NCBI GenBank assembly: GCA_033807695.1
Contig: CM066302.1
Span: 558,001-622,000, forward strand
Direction: 5' to 3'
Source: Daedaleopsis sinensis
Taxonomy: Eukaryota; Basidiomycota; Agaricomycetes; Polyporales; Polyporaceae
DNA: 64,000 bases
Position numbers and translations under genes: made by a program. Shown piece after piece: positions 11,891 to 22,873 of this stretch. Numbering within the stretch: position 1 is the stretch's first letter; each line of letters begins with the position of its first letter. The notes under the pieces are model-generated. The model was not told the origin of the DNA, made no database searches, and saw nothing but the letters and a program-made list of their open reading frames with translations.

Positions 11891-12800
11891 TCACGCGTGG
11901 TGCAGGGCTTCCTCGAAGATTCCGAGGTGGGTCCGATAATCCTCAAGGAGCTGTTGGTCATCCTCTAACTTGGACTGAACGAGCTTGACCTGCTCGGCTT
12001 TGGTGTCGCCGTCACTAGCCTCAAGACCTCTGGCCGCTAGTAGAATGACGGTGAGACCCCGCACCTGTCTGACAATCTGAATGGCGTCACTACTCACTCG
12101 CTATGATCTCGCACGCATACTTCGTAAACTCGTGTTCAATCAAGCCCCGAAGGAGCGCTAGGAGACCACTGTCCAGTGATCTACACATTACATTAGGCAA
12201 CTAAAGCTTGCGGGGTGAAGGACAAGTACGCACTTTGGGTTCGCTTTAAGTAATGCGACGATCCTTCCTACAACGCCTATCACCTCAATGAAGATGTTTC
12301 CCGAGGGTTGAGCGTCCTGGACGAACTCCGGACGCTTTGAGCTTGAAGTAGACGTCGGGGAAGACATGATTCAGTGCAGATACACGTGCGTGCTTAATAA
12401 AGAGCGTGAACTGCGGATCATTCTCCCGAAAATGAGCTGAGTGAAGCTTACCGGTGGTCGCGCTGTAGTGGCTTGGGGCGGAAGGTAAACTCGAAGTAGG
12501 AGAGCGAACAGGACTGAAGAGCCCGCCTTGCGGTCCTTGGGTATATATACCTGCGTTCACGACACCCGCCCCGGAGGTTTCCGCAACACGTTGATGCAGG
12601 GCAGCAGGAGAAGTGTGGCATGAACTAACTTGGTAGTTGAATCGAGAGAATGGACAGGAACTTCGGAGCGCCAGGAGGGCTACGATTACGTCTCGACACC
12701 ACAAGGTCTGCAGGTGATTGGCCATGGCCCATGAGATGACCTCAAGAGCCGATTCTGCAGTAGCTTCAGCTACATCGTGTGCCAGACGTAAACACAACAA
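11891..12800 (-). CDS. Unknown helical protein (partial model)
   Basis: Several minus-strand exon-like pieces read in order: an alanine-rich helix ending SALEVISWAMANHLQTL (about 12,700-12,790), a piece with ISLFIKHARV-like and LNHVFPDVYFKL sequence (about 12,290-12,430), VVGRIVALLKANPK (about 12,240-12,280), SLDSGLLALLRGLIEHEF (about 12,110-12,180), and a charged C-terminal helix with KLVQSKLEDDQQLLEDYRTH ending at the stop at 11,891. Canonical splice signals separate some of them. No family was recognised. The pieces might be the 3' half of the coiled-coil gene that starts at 14,415, or a separate gene; the model is not complete. Confidence 0.4.
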
Positions 12801-13423
12801 CCATCACACAGGGAAAAGGCATCAATATTCGAAAACTCAGCGGAGCGCTGAGAAGGGAAGAGAAAGCCGCTGCAGTACTGCCTGGTTTGAGACTGCGTGC
12901 ACGAGCACTTGACCTAGACTCGTGCTTCATGGCTTCGACTTACAATCTAGTCTGATAGAAAGTTCGACGTGTCAGACTTTCAGGTGCGAGGGAGGCGACA
13001 TATGTACCTTAGTCTTGCTCTATCGGGGTCACCCCATGCACACTTCACACTTCTCTACCGGCACCGACACGTACACTTACGAGCACTTCGGAGGGTACCG
13101 TACCGTGACGCGTGTCGAGCAAGGTGGTGCAACAGGTTCCATAATCATCGTCTTGCCAAGAAAATGCTCGTGCAAGTTCAATTTTCCGTCACAAGATAGT
13201 CTACAGGATTTCACGTCGACACCCGCCCAATGCACTACACCTTCTGTTAGACTAATGTTACTCTTGATTCGGACATCTGAAGAGCGTAGAGACGTACCAG
13301 CTGATATGCGATACCGCAATGCTGCAGGAACTTGTTTATGTTTCGCTCCCTTGACGGGGCGGGTTCTCCGAGCCCATATTCCTTGACAAGAGAGGCAGCG
13401 GTGTCGGCTAAACTCAACAAATG

Positions 13424-14415
13424 TTAGCATATAGACAGTGAGCGCATACTGAGAGCCGCGTCACCAGAAACCGAGATCATCTCGCCCAATGTCCCCGGGA
13501 AGTTCTGCGATACCACGCCTTGGTCTTGAACCAGTGTGGCTATTCTTTCGTGTAGCCTCTCCAAGGTAGCGTTCGCTCCCCGGCTTTCCCTGTTGCGGGA
13601 TACAAGCGGCGTCAGTTTGTAATAGCTCAACGCGGTCGAACGAGCATGAGTAGCTGCTCACGAATTGTGGAGTGCTCGCTCAAGGTCCAGAATCTGAGTC
13701 TTGCCGCTGCGAAGCTCTTCATGAACGTCGGGAGGTATATACTCGGGCATAAGCAAGTCGACATGCTTGGAGACCAATGCTTCCATTTCTTGCAATAGCC
13801 CATCCTGAACTGTGCGCGTGCGAGCGAAGACGATAAGCTCTCAGAACGGGATCCGTAGGTATCGTCACTCACTTAGCTTCGTCATGTGCTCGATCACGTC
13901 CTGCTGTAACACCTCCTGAAGGAGGTCTGAGTCGCAGAGAGTGAAAGTCAGCATTACGGCGTCGGGAGATTACAATAGCACGTACTCTGCAGCTTGGCGA
14001 TCTGCTCCTCCTGCCTCTGCCCGTCGTCTGTCATGGCACCACGAATACTGGTGATAACGAGCTGTCAGGCCCGCGCGGGTCTACAAGGCAAGCGCGACAC
14101 ACCTTTCCAGTTGACGAGCGACCTCCGCCTCCCCTCCAGCCTGAATCATCTTCACCGTCTCCTCCCCCATCACACCGATCACTTTCTATGCACTTCGTAA
14201 ACGTTTGCTCTCGCAATGGAGTAGGATCGAAGAAATACAGCGAGGCAATGACAACTTACCCCGAGAGTGCCTAGAGATCCTTTGATTGTCTTGATGGCCT
14301 CGGCGGCCGCGGTCACTTGAGGGGACGTCGTGGTGATCGTGTTCATTGTACCCGGCTTCGTCGAGGGGCCTTCGTTTGAAGAAGGTTTCGTAGCAGAAAC
14401 GTCGTTCTTGGACAT
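13424..14415 (-). CDS. Polypore coiled-coil protein of unknown function
   Basis: Resembles uncharacterised coiled-coil proteins seen repeatedly in polypores (recalled, not searched). Exon 1 (14,260-14,415) begins MSKNDVSATKPSSNEG and ends SLGTLG at a GTAAGT donor. Later exons read VIGVMGEETVKMIQ...EVARQLE (about 14,105-14,195), SIRGAMTDDGQRQEEQIAKLQ (about 13,990-14,050), DSDLLQEVLQQDVIEHMTKL (about 13,875-13,935), DGLLQEMEALVSKHVDLLMP...LHNS (about 13,665-13,805) and ESRGANATLERLHER...GDAAL (about 13,455-13,580). It is highly charged with heptad-like leucines. The C-terminal end was not found with certainty, and bases 12,800-13,420 downstream hold no clear exon. The gene may extend into the pieces at 11,891-12,800. 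Confidence 0.6.
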
Positions 14416-15706
14416 GGCGATGGGAGCGAGAGGAGATCGAGAGAGTGAGTAGTTCATAAATTTTGAGGACCCTCTGACCTTATACTTGCCTGGAGGTTGT
14501 CGCCGACTTTAGGTTCGAAGGACGCATGCTGCGGGACCGAAGAGTGGCTGCAGGAATTCCAGGGAAACTAGTGGTGTGGACCGAGTTGGTAGTAAGATTG
14601 AGAGAAGGGAGAACAAATTTCGAGTGCCAGTTACGTGAATGTTGGCAGAGTTTACGTCCGCGCAGCCTTAAGGCCTAAGGTTTCAATTAGAAGTCAGACC
14701 ACGAGTCTGCGATGCATCGATTTCGATGGGTTGATGCTGCGGTAGCTCCAAGTCGGATTACACTGCGACGGGCCGCTGCATAAAAGTTAGAGGAGACGAA
14801 TGGCAATACAGCTCGGTCGCAAATGAGTACGTACAGTACTGAATACAGCAGTTCAGTCGTCAGAAACTCTTCGATCGAAGATGCGATGCTTCACGCGCAC
14901 GTACGACTTTGAACATGGTGGTGACGGACAGACCTGCGAGACGTTACGGAGCGTACCTCGTGGCAGGAGGACGAGGCGGTATCGCGACTGGGGTTGTGTG
15001 GGGGATTTGAGCTCCTTGACCCAGAACGTCGACGGCCGCCACCATGATTGTCGGGATTGCGCGCGACTTGGATGCGCGCGAGGATGAGAAAGGTGGATCT
15101 CACATTAATGATCGCCGGTACGACGCGGGGCGGCGCCCTTGGTGTCGTAGTAGAGCTAATAGCCGGAGGTATATCGTCGGGTATGTGGCAGAGAGGAGCA
15201 AGCATCTCTAAGTAGACGGTCGACCCTCTGTCGTGACTTCTCCTGTGCTGGTGAATTTGTCCTACTACCGACCATGGGTATTGTTCCAAGTCAGCAGGCC
15301 AGGCGCAGTGTAGCACGAGGGCTCGAAAGATCGCGAACCGGAGAGCAGCAATCCTGAATTCGAGCATGGTGAAAGACGAGATCTTACCAATCGCGGGCTG
15401 TAGGCGCAGTACTTTACCCGATCGGCCTATGACTGACTCTCCTCATGGGTGGTTGACGGTCGCGATCGGAGACAAAGGTGCGAAGACGCACGAGCAGGCT
15501 AGGCCAGCAAGATTCTTATTTGAATATTTCACCTGTGGGCAAGGGAATTGGTCCTCGTAGATAGCAGATAGCCGGAATTAACGTCCAGTCGGAAATCGCT
15601 CTGCTTGCTAAGGTGACGCAATAGATATCAGCGAGCAATATATGAAGGACGAAAGGTGTCGCGAACTGACAGACATTGTATCCCTGATCTCTTACACGTC
15701 AACACC
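14416..15706. other. Intergenic stretch without a supported gene
   Basis: No exon series, repeat or recognisable motif was found. The minus frame at 14,891-15,367 looks accidental. A TATA-like AATATATG near 15,636 lies about 70 bases before the YCII gene and may be its core promoter. Confidence 0.4.
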
Positions 15707-16182
15707 ATGTCTTTGTCGATCCCGAAGAAGAACTACTTTCTCGTCTATGCACCAGACCTGCCAAACGGACAACGAGGAAAGCACACACCCGAGCACATGA
15801 TACAGAATGCCCCTCTTGTCCAGAGTGGATACTTTGGTGAGCATCGACATCCTGGCTAGTTGGCTCAACTGTACGGCCTACTGACGCACCGCCGACTGAA
15901 GTGGCGGGAGGAGGCCTCCTCCCTCAACACGCGAACACGTCCGACGCGGACGTCCACGGAAACATCAACGGATCCTTTCTGGTGGTGCAGGCAGATACGA
16001 TAGAGAGCGCTTGGGAGACGTTGAAGAAAGATGCGTTCTACACGTCTGGAGAAGTTGTAAGTTGTTCGCCGGGCCCGTACTGCTCGCCTAAACTCATCTC
16101 ACGCGATGACCCGACGCTGTAGTGGGATCGGGAGAAGATCACAGTGACGCCCGTGTTCGTCGGGGTCCCGAGTGTGGAATGA
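15707..16182 (+). CDS. YCII-like small protein 1 (114 aa)
   Basis: Small dimeric alpha/beta-barrel type protein of the YCII family; biochemical role unknown in fungi. Exons: 15,707-15,836, 15,902-16,056, 16,123-16,182, total 345 bases. The N-terminal strand reads KKNYFLVYAPDLP, the second half contains GSFLVVQADTIESAWETLKKD and the conserved tail motif DAFYTSGEVWDREKITVTPV. The central loop is shorter and more divergent than in the family member at 50,487-51,029. A second YCII copy follows directly at 16,549 on the same strand, and a truncated inverted copy of this gene's end lies at about 27,808-27,965. Confidence 0.75.
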
Positions 16183-16548
16183 GAAGATCGGGCGGGACGA
16201 GCGGTAGAAAGCAGAGCTAGAGAGATTCAGGGAGGACGATTGTCAGTGGGATGTACTCGTGACTGGATGTACATAAGTCACAATGACTTACACAATTCCG
16301 GCTACAGACGTGCCACTTCGATAATCCCGACCCGAACGATGGAGATCTCTGTGCCCACGACTGCAGATGAGCAATCAGAACAACGCACTTTTTGAAAGCA
16401 CTAGAACCAGAGTAAGTAAGACCTGTGGCCTGAGGCCTGGCACGGACCGGTATATGAAGAGGAACGTCGCGGAGTCTGCACAGTGCACTACCATCGACGT
16501 CTCCCCCGCGTAACTGTCCTGCTCTGTACATGCACATCAGCATCCATA

Positions 16549-17051
16549 ATGTCCCTCCCACCTAACAAGAAGAACTACTTCCTCGTCAACGCGCAAGATA
16601 TCCCAGATGCACAGCGTTCGAAGCACATGCTGAAGCATATGGAGCAAAACATTCCGCTCCTCCACAGCAAGAAGCTCGAAGAATGGCTCTCCTGCTCTCA
16701 GAAGCCGCTACGAGAGGCTGATGTATCGGATATCCCAACCTGATCACTCACGATGAATTCGGACGTCAACCAGCGATCGGGATGGTAGTGCTCCAGTCTC
16801 GGTGAGCTCATCCAGCGCGGACGCCATGGACAAAGTTGTCAGTTCGAGCATTGCGCTCCAAGCCGACACCGCAGAGGAAGCTTGGGAGATGTTGAAGAAG
16901 GATGTGTGTTACACGTCCGGGGAAGTGGTAAGCTGTTGACGAGGTGTTGAACAACATTGTGCTATACGCTGACAGTGACAAACGGCAGTGGGATCGCGAG
17001 AAGATTACGGTCGTGCCCGTGGTGATCGCTGCTCCAGACCTCAACTGGTAA
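16549..17051 (+). pseudogene. YCII-like small protein 2, broken copy
   Basis: Partner of the intact gene at 26,946-27,429, with which it shares MSLPPNKKNYFLVNAQDIPD-type sequence. Three breaks are visible. The first donor, GTGAGTGG in the intact copy (complement of 27,292-27,299), reads GAAGAATGG here. The first acceptor has changed from CTAG to CAACCAG. One base is missing shortly after it, in the GTGCTCC...TCGG stretch near 16,790, so the frame runs into a stop. The upstream TATATAA of the intact copy is TATATGAAG here (near 16,450). The second half, with DVCYTSGEVWDREKITV, is otherwise well kept, so the decay is recent relative to the duplication. Confidence 0.7.
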
Positions 17052-17099
17052 AGCAGCTGCAGGAGGATGAAGGTTATCTTCAAGCTAGATCTAAGAAGT

Positions 17100-17950
17100 G
17101 GTGGGATGAGGAGGAGGAATGGGCAGTGGACGTGTCTGCCAAGTCGTGTACTAAGGCGTGGGAATGATGCATACTAGGCGCCTGGTGATGGTGGTTGCCT
17201 CCAGTTGCCTCTTGTCGATGTCTCCGCTACCACCACCACCACCAGTACTGCCAGTGCCAGTGCCAGCAACCAGGCTAGACCAGGCTAGACCTGCCGCACA
17301 CTGTCCTCCAAGTCGCATATATACATGATCACCTCGTGCGTACTGATATATCAGTTTACTTTGCACTCTGCTGAAGTTTGTGTAGTGTCGGCATTTGACG
17401 TGGCGACGATGTCCCTCAAGTATTGCCCGCATATACACATATATTCAGCAACAGACCGCGCTACAGACCCATACATTTGCTGAGATGCGCTGCAAACCCC
17501 GTTTTTATGGGCGCGGACACTGCGGAGATGACGGCGTGCATGTATGCTGTGGAGGCACGGTAAGTGTTACTAGCTATTCACACTGCCCGATGAGTGTCTT
17601 CGCGCGGACGGAGTGCTTCCAGGTGGTATGACAGTATGTCGCTCATTGACGGCGGTGGCCGGTGGCCCTATCCACCACCGTCTCTGCCGTCAATCGATGC
17701 ATCCGCAGTGTCAAGGTGGACGCTGGCTGCGTTGCGACGTCCGTCTCCCCAGTCGCAGTGATCTTCCTACACTCCTTCATATCTTTGCGTGGGCACACGG
17801 CGCATATATCTGCATGTCTGGGCGTCCATACACGTGCGCCGGGCAACGCTGCGCAAGGCTTAGGAACCCACTCGCATACATCGCGTCACAGAACCTTCTG
17901 TTGCGACCGGGAACAAGCTATAAATGACCGCCACCCGCACGTTTCCCTAC
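17100..17950 (+). repeat. Inverted-duplication block, arm A side
   Basis: This stretch matches 26,030-26,900 in reverse orientation, including a CCACCACCACCACCAGTACTGCC-like trinucleotide run (17,231-17,251) and a conserved open stretch near 17,610-17,850. Two reading frames stay open in both copies but the implied proteins are unlike anything recognised, so no gene is called. Confidence 0.7.
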
Positions 17951-20145
17951 GCCGTCTTGAAAACGCCCGCTACGCATGTCGCACAACCAGCGAATGTCAA
18001 CATATTGGGTCATTTCCGCCGCGCGTTACCCCTTGGCCTGGAGTCAACATGCCGCCCTAAGTAGGCCCTCAGGACACAGGTGAGTACACACGTGCCGTTG
18101 CGCGATCGACGGTGCCGCTGGAGTGTGGCCGTTGTACATACATGCAAGGGATCACGTAAGTCCCTGGCTCCGCCTGCGGCCTCATGGCGGCCTGGCATTT
18201 ACCTTTGGCTCGCTTGGAGACAGCGGGCGCAACGAGGCCCGTCGCGGACTCTACGCGCGCAAGGCCGCTGCTGCGCGACATGCATGAGGACGGTCGTAAA
18301 TCCGGTATGTACGATGCTTGAAGTTGTTCCATGCGCCCCTTCCGCTTACCACATCCCATGCGTTGCAGTTGTGCGTTAGAGATTCAGAAGGTTACGTAGG
18401 GTTTGTCCGCGGTGCTGGGCCGGCGTCGGTCAGTCCCGTGTCCGCCGAAGCACGATTGGCCTGCTTCATGCCCGAGAACGCGTCTTCCGGGGGACAGGCC
18501 CGGGGCGCACTCCGGGGGAAACCATCATTGCTCGCTCAATGACGTCTTCGGCTTCGCGAAGCTGGCTCGCGAGGCTGGTAGGATTCGGAGAACGATAGCA
18601 AGTCGGGATTGAGGCCTGAGGCTGGTGCTGGTGCTGCAGGCATGGTTCCTACTGGCGTCACCTGCAGGACGGTCGTGACGTCGCTCGCCCCACCGGGACA
18701 GACAGCCTGTGAACGGGAGTGAGCACGATGGGAAGGAAAGGACGAACAAAGCAAGTGAGGCGGCAAGTATAAAAACATAACCTTTCTTCGCATGTGCACC
18801 CGGGCGACTGACCTGCGATACACAAGGTGCGATGCTCACCTGCTCGAACCGAGCGACGGGACAGGAGGGATGCTTTATCACGGGCGGTCAGCGCCCTGCG
18901 GGGTAGAAATAGCGTTTGAACCACGCGACGGTCGGCCGAGGTATGTCCTTGCGTCACCGTTCTATCGACCGTGTTCTTACGGTTCTGTCTTCCACGCAGA
19001 AGGCGGACGAAGGTGAATGGCCGAATGGGCTGCGGGACAAAAGCGTCTAGGCACGCACTCGTGCGCGCAGATCGTCGAAGCTATTTGTGGCGGCACACAT
19101 CGATTCTCCCAAATGCCACAAAGGCGCAGCGTCGACGTCAAACCCTCTCGACGGTGCAAGACGCAGAACCGGCCATTCAGTAGGGGTCGCCAAGCTCCTC
19201 CAGACAGCTAAATCGCCCATTTCAGAAGCGATTGCGACATTTAGCGAGCCAAACCAATGCATACCTCTTTGCGAGCATGGACGGAATGGCATCGTCATGG
19301 ACGCGAGGAAGGCGGGCGGAAGACGAGCGGAGGCTGCAGGCCACAAAGAACGCACGGACGACGGCTTTCCGTCAGGGTTTGTGCCCTCGGAAGTCGGTAT
19401 CCGCTGGGGCATCTCGGAGGACGTCCGGGCCCAGGGCAGACTCATTTGGTGCTCGCCGCGGATCCCGGTACCCTCGGCGAGGGCCCCAGGAGCGGGGAGA
19501 GAGAAGCACGGCCCACGGCCCACGCGCTCCCGATCTCGGAGAGACTGAAGGAGATTGCGTCCTGCGCCGGAGATCTGTGAGGGGGATGTGACCATGTCAC
19601 CGTGCCGGCGGAGGCTTTAGGCTACGGTCTGGGTTTTTCAGCCGGCTTCGCGTGAGGGCTTTTGGGCTCGAAAAGGCGAGGGGGCGCAGCGGGCGTGCGG
19701 CGCGGGGTGCTCAGAATGTCGGCGCGTTTTCGGACGTCGCGCGAGAGGATGGGCATGGTGACCGCTGCAGGGGCGCGCGCGAGGGGGCGCAGGAGAAAGA
19801 TGGAACTTTCGTCGTTATCTGGGCGAGATTGCGCGCGACGGGATTGGCCCTGGGCCAGCGCGAGAACGGCGAAGAGGGTGCGAACTCGGTGCGAACCTGG
19901 GATCACTCGCGCCAATAGCAACCGGTTTGGTCAGTTTTTGGCGGGCGTTGCAGACTGTTTGTGCGGGCGGGAGGCTGCGAAGCGACGCAGCCGCGGTTGG
20001 CGCATTCACGAGATATGTCGAAGAAAGATTTGAGTAAGTAGAAGAAGGAGGAAAGAGAGGAAAGAGGGGAGATATGATGGGAGGAGGGAGTGATGGTGAT
20101 ATGTGTCGGCAGGCTAAAGTTGGCTGGGCTGTCTCTGGCGGCAGT
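17951..20145. other. GC-rich gene-free spacer before the bZIP gene
   Basis: Open frames run on both strands between 18,500 and 19,950 (for example 19,047-19,595 minus against 19,087-19,548 plus), as expected by chance in GC-rich DNA. None has a recognisable domain. The stretch contains long runs of CGCG and GGGCG and may include the upstream control region of the bZIP gene. Confidence 0.45.
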
Positions 20146-20148
20146 GAA

Positions 20149-20158
20149 GCGATATAAG
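20149..20158 (+). promoter_or_regulatory. TATA-like element of the bZIP gene
   Basis: A GCGATATAAG element lies about 135 bases before the bZIP ATG and is followed by a pyrimidine-rich leader (about 20,180-20,280), a common core-promoter layout in filamentous fungi. Confidence 0.45.
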
Positions 20159-20290
20159 TCCGCGTCCGCCCGCTTCCCATCTTTTTGAACCCGAACCCCC
20201 ACCTCCGTCGCCCTCCTCCGCAGTCGTCCGCCCGACTTTACTTCCGCCTTCAACAACTCTGGCCCACTCCGACAAAACGTCCTCATCATA

Positions 20291-22873
20291 ATGTCCTCCC
20301 TCCACCTCCACATGTCCTCCTTCATCGCCGCAGACGCGCCCCTCACGTCCCCTATCTCCGACTCTCTCCCCGTCCCCTGGGACCGCGACCCCGCCCTCGC
20401 ATCCCTCTACGACCCCTTCTCGCTCCCGTTCTCCTCCTCCCCGCCCATGCCCGGCACGCTGCCCGACAGCCGCAAGGTCCTCAAGGGCCGCATGTCCCCC
20501 GACTCTTCGTCTGAGCGCTGTCTGCCCACCCACCAGGTCTTCGACTTCGTCCCCGGCAGCGTCCCCATGGGCCAGACAAGCAGCGCCGGGTCCACGCCCG
20601 AGTCGTCTCCTCAGGCTGAGCCGCAGTCGCTCCCGTCGCACGCGGGCGCCCACCATACCTTCGCGGCCGCGGAGGACGGTGCGTCCTCGGCCGGCAGTGT
20701 CGTCGTGCCTGCGAAGCGGCCGTCGGTGACCCTCCCGGGCGTCGCCTGCAAGAAGGCGCGGTCGGGCGAACGCGTGAGCACGAAAGACTTCGTGCCCCCG
20801 GACGTGTCCGGGCTGAGCAAACGCGAGGCGCGGCTTGTCAAGAACCGCGCCGCTGCGTTCTTGAGCCGACAGAGGAAACGGGAGGAGTTTGAGAACATGG
20901 AGATGTGAGTGCCTCTCTTTTTCGGCCTTGATTGGTTTCCATTCCTCTCGCCGTCCCTGCACGAGGCGTGTATGCGCTTCCATTGCCTTGCAGTCCCCCA
21001 AGACGACTGCTTTTTCGCCCTTCGATTCTCTCTCTGCCATTTTCTATTCCTTGGAGCTGCCTCCGCGCGTCGCGACGGCGGTGGGAGCGCGAGACGGGCC
21101 TTGCAACCGGGTGGGTATCCCCGGGCGTCTAGAAACGTCCCCTTCCTGCGCGTCTCGAGCGCGGCTGTTGATTGGCTGCCATGCCCACTCGAGCCCCTCG
21201 CCGCCTCTCGCCGCCCATGCTCCCTGCGGACCCTGCCTATGAGAGTTCTCCGGAGCGCACATCACTCTATGGTTGCAGTATGCGTTACCAAATCACGCTC
21301 CTTCTGCGCCGTGGGACGCTATCCCCTTTACGACATCACCATCTTGCCCGAGATCACATCTGGTGGACATCTGCCCACCGCTTCTGATCTCGGAGGGGCG
21401 AACTGCACCGCACCATGACGCAGTCTGGTTTCGCACACGAGCTTCTGCTATTCGTGAGACTAGCTGCTCGACGCACGGCATTGTCATTCTGCGGTCTTGG
21501 GCATTGAATGCGTTCGCCGGGCGAGGACGAGCGTACTTGCGCCCAGATGATTGCCCTCTCACATCATCCGGAGAGTTCCCTCCGACGTCGGACGACCACG
21601 GTGCGAACACCGCCAGTACCGGACTCTCGCGGTCATCACCGCGGTCTAAAGCCCTCGTTATTTCACCATCTCCGCACCGCTTCCTTATCTTGAAGTCATG
21701 CTGACCGCTCTCCCCATAGTCGTGTAGCGGAGCTTGAGCAAGAAAACGCACGTCTTCTGGCGTCGATCCAGCACCAGCACCAGACGCCGTCTTCGTCCGG
21801 CTCTGATGGCGACGACGGTCTCAAGTCGGAGCTCGAGCAGCTCAGACGCCAGCTCGCGGAGACGCAGAAGCGTGAACGTGAGCTTGCGGAGAAGCTATCG
21901 AGTGCCCCCGAGCCGGCCGCGGCGAGGCCAGTAGAAGTGAAGATGGAGGCCGTCGAGCCCCAGCTCCCGGTGTCGTTGCGTGCGCACAAGGGCGAGCGGT
22001 CTGGCGCGAGCTTTGGACTCATGGTGCGTGTTTTCCCATATCGCTCTCTTCACGTCGGCCTGAACGCGGCCTGTTCCCTAGGTCCTCCTGTGCGCGCTCC
22101 CCACGTTGCTCTCGATGCCCACGCACAACACGATGCCGAGCAGCATGTCGTTCAACCCGTCCCACTCACACTCGCACTCGCACTCGCACTCCACGTCGCT
22201 AGACATGGCCGGCTTCGCGCCCAACGACTACGACTGGGGCCTCGGCTTCGGCTCTGGCGCCATGGACCTCGACCTCACGCCGTCGTCGCTGATCGCCGAG
22301 CACAGCGCGGAGCCCGAGTTCAAGAAGCTCGAGTTCGTCGACGTCGACGCGGAGAAGCTCGGCCTGAGCGGGCTGGACATCTCGTTCGACGCGAGCGCGG
22401 CCAAGGAGGGCCGCATCCGCGTCCGCATCCACCCGCCCGCGGCGTCCGAGCCCGGCAGCGAGCAGATCAAGGAGCTCGAGGAGGACCAGACGATGTGGCA
22501 CGACGCCGAGGACGACCTCGGGCCGTTCCTCGGCGTCGGCACCGACTTCGACCAGCACCCGCTCGGCTCCGGCAGCCTCCACCCGTTCGACTTCACGTTC
22601 CCGCCCTCGTACTCGTCCGCGTCGTCCCCGTCCATGGGCTCGTCCCCCACGAGCTCGTTCTTCCCGGGCGCGCCGTCGCCGTCGCAGACGCAGAACGAGT
22701 ACGAGTTCGAGCTGGGCAGCGAGTACGGGAGCGTCGGGAGCGGCATGTCGCGCGCGGGGAGCCCGGGCGCGGGCTCGACGTTCGGCGCGGGCCGGCGGCG
22801 CGTGCGCATCGCGCTGCGCGGGATGCCGGGGAAGGGCAGGGAGGGCGGCGAGTGGGAGGTCGAGGTGTGCTAG
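20291..22873 (+). CDS. bZIP transcription factor, possibly stress-response type (569 aa)
   Basis: DNA-binding transcription factor. Exons: 20,291-20,904, 21,720-22,023, 22,082-22,873, total 1710 bases. The basic region is at about residues 176-199 (KREARLVKNRAAAFLSRQRK; the N-x-x-A-A and S-R contacts are visible) and the zipper, beginning RVAELEQENARLLASI, lies in exon 2, followed by a second heptad stretch with LKSELEQLRRQLAETQKRE. Just after the zipper comes the hydrophobic FGLMVLLCALPTLLSM, split by intron 2, long enough for a short membrane segment as in ATF6/CREB3-type factors. Exon 3 has a His-Ser repeat, acidic blocks that could activate transcription, and a C-terminal RVRIALRGMPGKG motif. 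Intron 1 is 815 bases and separates basic region from zipper. It is the only confident gene in the spacer between the two arms. Confidence 0.85.
20905..21719 (+). other. 815-base intron of the bZIP gene
   Basis: Starts GTGAGT and ends CCCCATAG. It is more than ten times longer than most introns in the window and lies between the codons for the basic region and the zipper. No exon or conserved motif could be found inside it. Several open frames cross it without recognisable content. Confidence 0.7.
22154..22199 (+). repeat. Short CACTCG-type repeat coding for a His-Ser run
   Basis: Repeats of a six-base CACTCG-like unit inside bZIP exon 3 encode an alternating His-Ser run of about eleven residues. 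Confidence 0.75.

Noticed and set aside
18525..19950. Several overlapping frames of 100-180 codons on both strands
   Set aside because: High GC content removes stops on all frames; no motif, no start context, no conservation with the opposite arm.
20114..21040. Long minus-strand frame of 308 codons
   Set aside because: It lies opposite the bZIP exon and its GC-rich leader; composition is Arg/Gly/Glu-rich shadow sequence with no domain and no splice logic.
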